This document shows, one piece after another, positions 6,570 to 9,862 of a stretch of 9,862 nucleotides of DNA; position 1 is the first letter of the stretch, and every line of letters starts with the position of its first letter. This DNA comes from Actinomycetota bacterium (GTDB taxonomy: Bacteria > Actinomycetota > Actinomycetes > JACCUZ01). The notes under the pieces are model-generated. The model was not told the DNA's origin, ran no database searches, and saw only the letters and a list, made by a program, of their open reading frames with translations. The DNA is taken from contig JAVEDG010000046.1 of NCBI GenBank assembly GCA_030841245.1, forward strand, positions 1-9,862, in the 5' to 3' direction. The position numbers and the translations under genes were made by a program.

Positions 6570-6911
6570 TCAGTCGGTCGCCGCAACCGCCTCGGCGACC
6601 GAGTCGGAGATCGGGAACACCTTGGTCAGGCCCGTGATGCGGAAGATCTTGAGGATCCGCTCCTGGGTGCACACCAGTCGCAGCGAGCCGTCGTGAGCCC
6701 GGACCCGCTTGAGGCCACCGACCAGGACGCCCAGACCGGTCGAGTCGAGGAAGTCGACCCGCTCCATGTCCACGATCAGGTGGTACTTGCCGTCGGCGAC
6801 CAGGTCGACGAGCTGCTCTCGCAGCCGCGGTGCCGTGTAGACGTCGATCTCACCGCCGACCTCGACGACGGTGCTGTCACCCTCGGTCCGGGTGGAGAGA
6901 GACAGGTCCAC
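6570..6911 (-). CDS. bldG: Anti-sigma-factor antagonist BldG (STAS domain)
   Basis: This 113-residue protein, the length of Streptomyces BldG, is a single STAS domain of the SpoIIAA/RsbV family. Family features are EVGGEIDVYTAPRLREQL (17-34), the phosphorylation-site loop VDFLDSTGLGVLVGGLKRV (52-70) with target Ser 57, and LKIFRITGLTKVFPI (87-101), which I recall as nearly identical in Streptomyces BldG. In the partner-switch model the unphosphorylated form binds the anti-sigma factor and frees a sigma factor; phosphorylation of the serine blocks this. In Streptomyces, BldG is needed for aerial growth and antibiotic production. The start is GTG 6911, with AGGAGG 4 nt upstream; the frame is open much further upstream, but that part overlaps the divergent helicase and has no homology to the family. 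It is first in a likely operon with the GHKL gene, 65 bp downstream. The 116-bp gap to the helicase must hold its promoter; I see no consensus boxes there. Confidence 0.96.
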   Translation of the reverse strand: MDLSLSTRTEGDSTVVEVGGEIDVYTAPRLREQLVDLVADGKYHLIVDMERVDFLDSTGLGVLVGGLKRVRAHDGSLRLVCTQERILKIFRITGLTKVFPISDSVAEAVAATD

Positions 6912-7027
6912 GAGTCCTCCTGCGCGTGAGCGACGGGTCGAACGCACGGCTGGGTGCCGCGACCTGTCGCATTCAACCATCTCTGCGGCTTCTCGGCGCC
7001 ACTGCGTGCCAGTGCGAGACTGCCGCC
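6912..7027. promoter_or_regulatory. Divergent control region between bldG and the helicase
   Basis: This 116-bp gap must carry the bldG promoter on the minus strand and probably the helicase promoter on the plus strand. It contains AGGAGG for bldG (6916-6921), a GACCTGTC element (6961-6968) that forms the imperfect palindrome GCGAC-AG-GTCGC on the minus strand, and the inverted repeat CACTG-N5-CAGTG (7000-7014). No full consensus -35/-10 pair is visible for bldG. Confidence 0.5.
7000..7014. repeat. Inverted repeat upstream of the helicase
   Basis: CACTG and CAGTG are perfect 5-bp arms around a 5-bp centre, ending 13 bp before the helicase start codon and directly before the -10-like GAGACT. 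It could be an operator or a chance palindrome. Confidence 0.35.
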
Positions 7028-9436
7028 GTGGCACAGCGGGCATCGGCCGGGGTCGCGGGCCCGGCCGGCGGGGCGACCGGCGAGGCACCCGGCGCATCCG
7101 GGACGAGTGCGGTCCGGTGGGACGCCGGCGCCCTGCTGGAGCGGCTCGCGGCCGGCTCGTCCCGGCAGGACCGGCTGCTGCACGTCGAGCGGGTGCCGGC
7201 GCGGCCCGGCGTGGTGGCCGAGTGGCCGGAGTGGGCCGACCCAGGGCTGGTGGCAGCTTTGCGGGCGGCCGGGATCGGAGCGCCGTGGCAGCACCAACGG
7301 CTGGCCGCCGAGCATGCCTGGGCCGGCCGCTCCGTCGTGGTGTCCACAGGCACCGCGTCGGGCAAGTCACTGGCCTACCTGCTGCCGTCGCTCACTGCCG
7401 CGCTGGGCGGCGGCGGCGGGCGACGCTCGCCCGGGACGCTGTACATCTCGCCGACCAAGGCGCTGGCGGGCGACCAGCTGCGGGCCGTCGGCGAGCTCGG
7501 GCTGCGTGAGCTGCCGCTCGCGACGTACGACGGGGACACCCCGGCCGAGGTGCGCGACTGGGTACGCCGCCACGCGGCGTACGTGCTCACCAACCCCGAC
7601 ATGCTGCACCGCTCGATCCTGCCCGGGCACGCCCGCTGGGCCGGGTTCCTGCGCGAGTTGCGCTACATCGTGGTCGATGAGTGCCACCGCTACCGCGGGG
7701 TGTTCGGCTCGCACGTCGCCGCCGTACTGCGGCGGCTGATCCGGGTCGCGCGGCACTACGGCGCGGACCCGACGTTCGTGCTCGCGTCGGCCACCGTCTC
7801 GGAGCCGGGCCGGTCGGCCTCGCGCCTGGTGGGGCGGGAGGTGGTGGCCGTCGAGGAGGACACGGCGCCCCGTGGGGAGACCGTCTTCGGGCTGTGGGAG
7901 CCGCCGCTCACCGGGTCGACCGGCGAGCACGACGCCCCGGTGCGGCGCACCGCGACCGCGGAGACGGCCGACCTGCTCGCCGACCTCGTCGTCCAGGGCG
8001 TCCGCACGGTCGCCTTCGTGCGGTCCCGCCGCGGTGCCGAGACCGTCGCGGTCACCGCCCGCCGGCTCCTCGACGAGGTCGAGCCCGGTCTGGGGGGGCG
8101 GGTCGCGGCCTACCGCGCCGGCTACCTGCCGGAGGACCGGCGAGAGCTGGAGGCGGCACTGCACTCGGGCCGGCTGCTCGGCGTCGCTGCCACCAACGCG
8201 CTCGAGCTTGGCGTCGACGTCGCCGGCCTCGACGCCGTGCTGCTCGCGGGCTACCCCGGCACCCGGGCCTCGCTGTGGCAGCAGGCCGGGCGGGCCGGCC
8301 GGACCGGTGCCGGGTCACTGGCGGTGCTGGTGGCGCGTGACGACCCGCTCGACACCTACCTGACCCACCACCCGGAGGCGTTGTTCGGCCGGCCGGTCGA
8401 GACCACGGTGCTCGACCCGGACAACCCCCACGTGCTTGCCCCGCACCTGTGCGCTGCGGCGGCGGAGCTGCCGCTGACGGCCGGTGACGACGAGCTGTTC
8501 GGTCCGAGCGCAGCGGGGGTGTGCGAGCAGCTGGTCGAGCAGCGTCTGCTGCGGCGGCGGACGAGCGGGCTTTTCTGGACCGGGCGGGATCGGCCCTGCG
8601 ACCTGGCCGACATCCGTGGTGCCGGCGGCACGCCGGTGCGCCTCGTCGAGGAGCCGACCGGCCGGCTGCTCGGCACCGTCGATGCCGGGGCCGCGCACGC
8701 CTCGGTGCATCGGGGTGCGGTCTACCTGCACCAGGGCGACACCTACCTGGTGCGTTCTCTCGATCTCGACGAGCACGTCGCGACGCTCGAGCCAGCCGAG
8801 CCGGACCACACGACGTACGCGCGAGAGATCACAGACATCGGTGTCATCGGGACCGAGACCACCGCGGACTGGGGCGCGGCGAGGCTCGCGTTCGGCACGG
8901 TCCAGGTCACCAGCCAGGTCGTCTCCTTCCTGCGCAAGCGGGTGCTGACCGGTGAGATCCTCGGTGAGGAGCCGCTCGACCTGCCGAGCCGTGAGCTGCG
9001 CACCCGCGCGGTCTGGTGGACCGTGACCGAGCAGGCGCTGGCAGCGGCCGGGATCGAGGCGGCCGGGGTGCCGGGGGCCGCGCACGCGGCGGAGCACGCG
9101 TCGATCGGACTGCTGCCGCTGTTCGCGACCTGTGACCGGTGGGACATCGGAGGCGTCTCGACCGCGCGTCACCCCGACACCGGGTCGGCCACGGTGTTCG
9201 TCTACGACGGCCACCCGGGCGGCGCCGGCTTCGCCGAGCGGGGCTTCGCCGCGGCGGCCCAATGGCTGGCCGCGACCCGACAGGCCATCGCCTCCTGCGA
9301 GTGCGCGGACGGCTGCCCGTCCTGCGTCCAGTCGCCCAAGTGCGGCAACGGCAACGAACCCCTCGACAAGGACGGCGCCGTCCGGCTCCTGGACGTCGTC
9401 CTCGCCAGCGGGCTTGCTCGCGCGCCCAGCGGGTAG
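7028..9436 (+). CDS. DEAD/DEAH-box helicase with C-terminal cysteine cluster (MrfA/YprA/SftH family)
   Basis: This 802-residue superfamily 2 helicase shows motif I TGTASGKS with Lys 113, PTKAL near 142, motif II DECH (217-220) followed by RYRGVFGSHVA, motif III SAT (254-256), motif V ATNALELGVDVAG (388-400) and motif VI QQAGRAGRTG (418-427). After two RecA-like domains (about 85-270 and 305-445), the C-terminal half ends in CECADGCPSCVQSPKC with cysteines 757, 759, 763, 766 and 772, the C4 metal site of the DUF1998/MrfA-like domain. The layout matches Bacillus MrfA, which acts in repair of mitomycin C damage, and mycobacterial SftH, a 3'-to-5' translocase. A role in DNA repair is inferred from the family. 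The exact start is uncertain: GTG 7028 fits the family length and avoids overlap with bldG, but has no ribosome site; GTG 6926 is an in-frame alternative. GAGACT ends 6 nt before 7028, so a leaderless mRNA is possible. It diverges from bldG. Confidence 0.93.
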   Translation: MAQRASAGVAGPAGGATGEAPGASGTSAVRWDAGALLERLAAGSSRQDRLLHVERVPARPGVVAEWPEWADPGLVAALRAAGIGAPWQHQRLAAEHAWAGRSVVVSTGTASGKSLAYLLPSLTAALGGGGGRRSPGTLYISPTKALAGDQLRAVGELGLRELPLATYDGDTPAEVRDWVRRHAAYVLTNPDMLHRSILPGHARWAGFLRELRYIVVDECHRYRGVFGSHVAAVLRRLIRVARHYGADPTFVLASATVSEPGRSASRLVGREVVAVEEDTAPRGETVFGLWEPPLTGSTGEHDAPVRRTATAETADLLADLVVQGVRTVAFVRSRRGAETVAVTARRLLDEVEPGLGGRVAAYRAGYLPEDRRELEAALHSGRLLGVAATNALELGVDVAGLDAVLLAGYPGTRASLWQQAGRAGRTGAGSLAVLVARDDPLDTYLTHHPEALFGRPVETTVLDPDNPHVLAPHLCAAAAELPLTAGDDELFGPSAAGVCEQLVEQRLLRRRTSGLFWTGRDRPCDLADIRGAGGTPVRLVEEPTGRLLGTVDAGAAHASVHRGAVYLHQGDTYLVRSLDLDEHVATLEPAEPDHTTYAREITDIGVIGTETTADWGAARLAFGTVQVTSQVVSFLRKRVLTGEILGEEPLDLPSRELRTRAVWWTVTEQALAAAGIEAAGVPGAAHAAEHASIGLLPLFATCDRWDIGGVSTARHPDTGSATVFVYDGHPGGAGFAERGFAAAAQWLAATRQAIASCECADGCPSCVQSPKCGNGNEPLDKDGAVRLLDVVLASGLARAPSG

Positions 9437-9455
9437 TTCGGGAGTACTTGTCCCC

Positions 9456-9463
9456 AAGGAGGT
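9456..9463 (+). promoter_or_regulatory. Ribosome binding site of the small membrane protein gene
   Basis: AAGGAGGT is a near-perfect match to the 16S rRNA 3' end and lies 4 nt before ATG 9468. It decides this start within a frame that stays open far upstream inside the helicase gene. Confidence 0.85.
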
Positions 9464-9467
9464 CCCG

Positions 9468-9848
9468 ATGCTCCCCCTCGGTCTGCTGCTCGTGATTGCC
9501 GCCGGCGTCGTCGGCGCGGTGGTGGCGGCGAACAACACCGACGCCACCACGGTGTCCGCGTTCGGACAGAGCTACGACACGACACAGGCAGGACTGTTCC
9601 TCGCCGGTGCCGTCGCCGGTGTCGTCCTCATGCTGGGCCTGTCGCTCATGATCGCCGGCGCCCGTCGTCGGCGCGTGAGGGGCAAGCGGTCCCGGATGCA
9701 CGTGCGAGAGGTGAAGGCCGAGCGTGAGCAGCTCGCCGAGGAGAACGCCCGGCTGCGCGAGCAGGTCGGCAGCGACGACGGCGTCGTGCACCCGGAAGAC
9801 CCGTACCCGGTCGAGGGCCGGCGGGCGGGCAAGCACACCGTCCTCTAG
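9468..9848 (+). CDS. Small LapA-like (DUF1049-type) membrane protein
   Basis: This 126-residue protein has a hydrophobic helix at about 2-21, the loop ANNTDATTVSAFGQSYD (21-37), a second helix at about 41-64, a basic stretch ARRRRVRGKRSR (65-76) and a charged, probably coiled-coil segment with EREQLAEENARLREQ (85-99), then a polar tail. The two-helix hairpin with an N-T-D-x-TTV-type loop is typical of LapA/DUF1049 proteins. In actinobacteria, which lack lipopolysaccharide, these have no known role. By the positive-inside rule the basic stretch and coiled coil should be cytoplasmic. ATG 9468 has a near-perfect ribosome site. The gap to the helicase is only 31 bp, so the two may share a transcript, though the strong ribosome site suggests independent, higher translation. 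No similarity beyond the topology is certain; a generic hypothetical membrane protein is the alternative. Confidence 0.8.
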   Translation: MLPLGLLLVIAAGVVGAVVAANNTDATTVSAFGQSYDTTQAGLFLAGAVAGVVLMLGLSLMIAGARRRRVRGKRSRMHVREVKAEREQLAEENARLREQVGSDDGVVHPEDPYPVEGRRAGKHTVL

Positions 9849-9862
9849 CCGGGACTGCCCCC

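Noticed and set aside
3808..6696. A 962-codon open frame on the plus strand, antisense to hppA and the anti-sigma gene
   Set aside because: The translation is Arg/Gly/Asp/His-rich low-complexity protein without domains, typical of the shadow frame of a GC-rich gene; hppA on the other strand has all family motifs.
6938..6953. SOS-box-like half-site TCGAAC-GCAC upstream of the helicase
   Set aside because: The left half fits the actinobacterial LexA site, but the right half (GGCTGG instead of GTTCGA) does not, so a functional LexA site is not supported.
6912..7370. Long N-terminal extension of bldG
   Set aside because: It overlaps the helicase gene and has no STAS similarity; the 113-residue form matches BldG in length and start.
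8092..8098. Run of seven G in the helicase gene, a possible slippage or sequencing-error site
   Set aside because: The frame continues with intact motifs V and VI after it, so there is no sign of a frameshift.
1..9862. Search for transposase, integrase, phage, defence or toxin-antitoxin genes and tRNAs
   Set aside because: None seen; all sizeable genes belong to a conserved actinobacterial neighbourhood with uniform codon use.

Overview
The window is chromosomal DNA from a high-GC Gram-positive bacterium (Actinomycetota). Support for this comes from the very GC-rich codons, frequent GTG starts, strong AGGAGG ribosome sites, a topoisomerase I with a Lys/Ala-rich tail, and a near-exact homologue of the Streptomyces regulator BldG. 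I cannot fix the genus; a filamentous or related actinobacterium (Streptomyces-, Frankia- or Nocardioides-like) is plausible. From memory, the gene order resembles the Streptomyces coelicolor SCO3542-SCO3550 neighbourhood (tmk with an MFS-like part, topA, hppA, anti-sigma gene, bldG, helicase). This is therefore conserved core chromosome rather than a genomic island. I see no mobile element, CRISPR array, tRNA or rRNA.

Layout: five genes point left and two point right. On the minus strand, from right to left: bldG (anti-sigma-factor antagonist, start 6911), a GHKL anti-sigma-like gene (start 6504), hppA (membrane proton-pumping pyrophosphatase, start 5871), topA (DNA topoisomerase I, start 3339) and the first 172 codons of a major facilitator protein cut by the left edge (start 516). 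On the plus strand, diverging from bldG, are an MrfA/YprA/SftH-type DEAD/DEAH helicase (7028-9436) and, 31 bp later, a small two-helix LapA-like membrane protein (9468-9848). Intergenic gaps are short (31-198 bp), so no stretch above 300 bp lacks a gene.

How the genes relate: bldG and the GHKL gene look like a partner-switch pair, but no sigma factor gene is adjacent, so their target is encoded elsewhere. The GHKL protein has lost the usual N-box Asn and the glycines of the first G box, and it carries a very acidic stretch where the ATP lid should lie. hppA couples pyrophosphate hydrolysis to proton export or uptake across the membrane and has the residue signature of the potassium-independent subclass. 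topA and the helicase are DNA-topology and repair functions. Their association with hppA and bldG seems to be conserved neighbourhood rather than a single pathway.

No clearly new system is visible. The most unusual details are the degenerate ATP site of the BldG partner, a 23-bp tandem triplication over the hppA stop codon, a 12-bp sequence shared by the topA and hppA upstream regions, a hairpin between bldG and its partner gene, and a possible leaderless helicase transcript.
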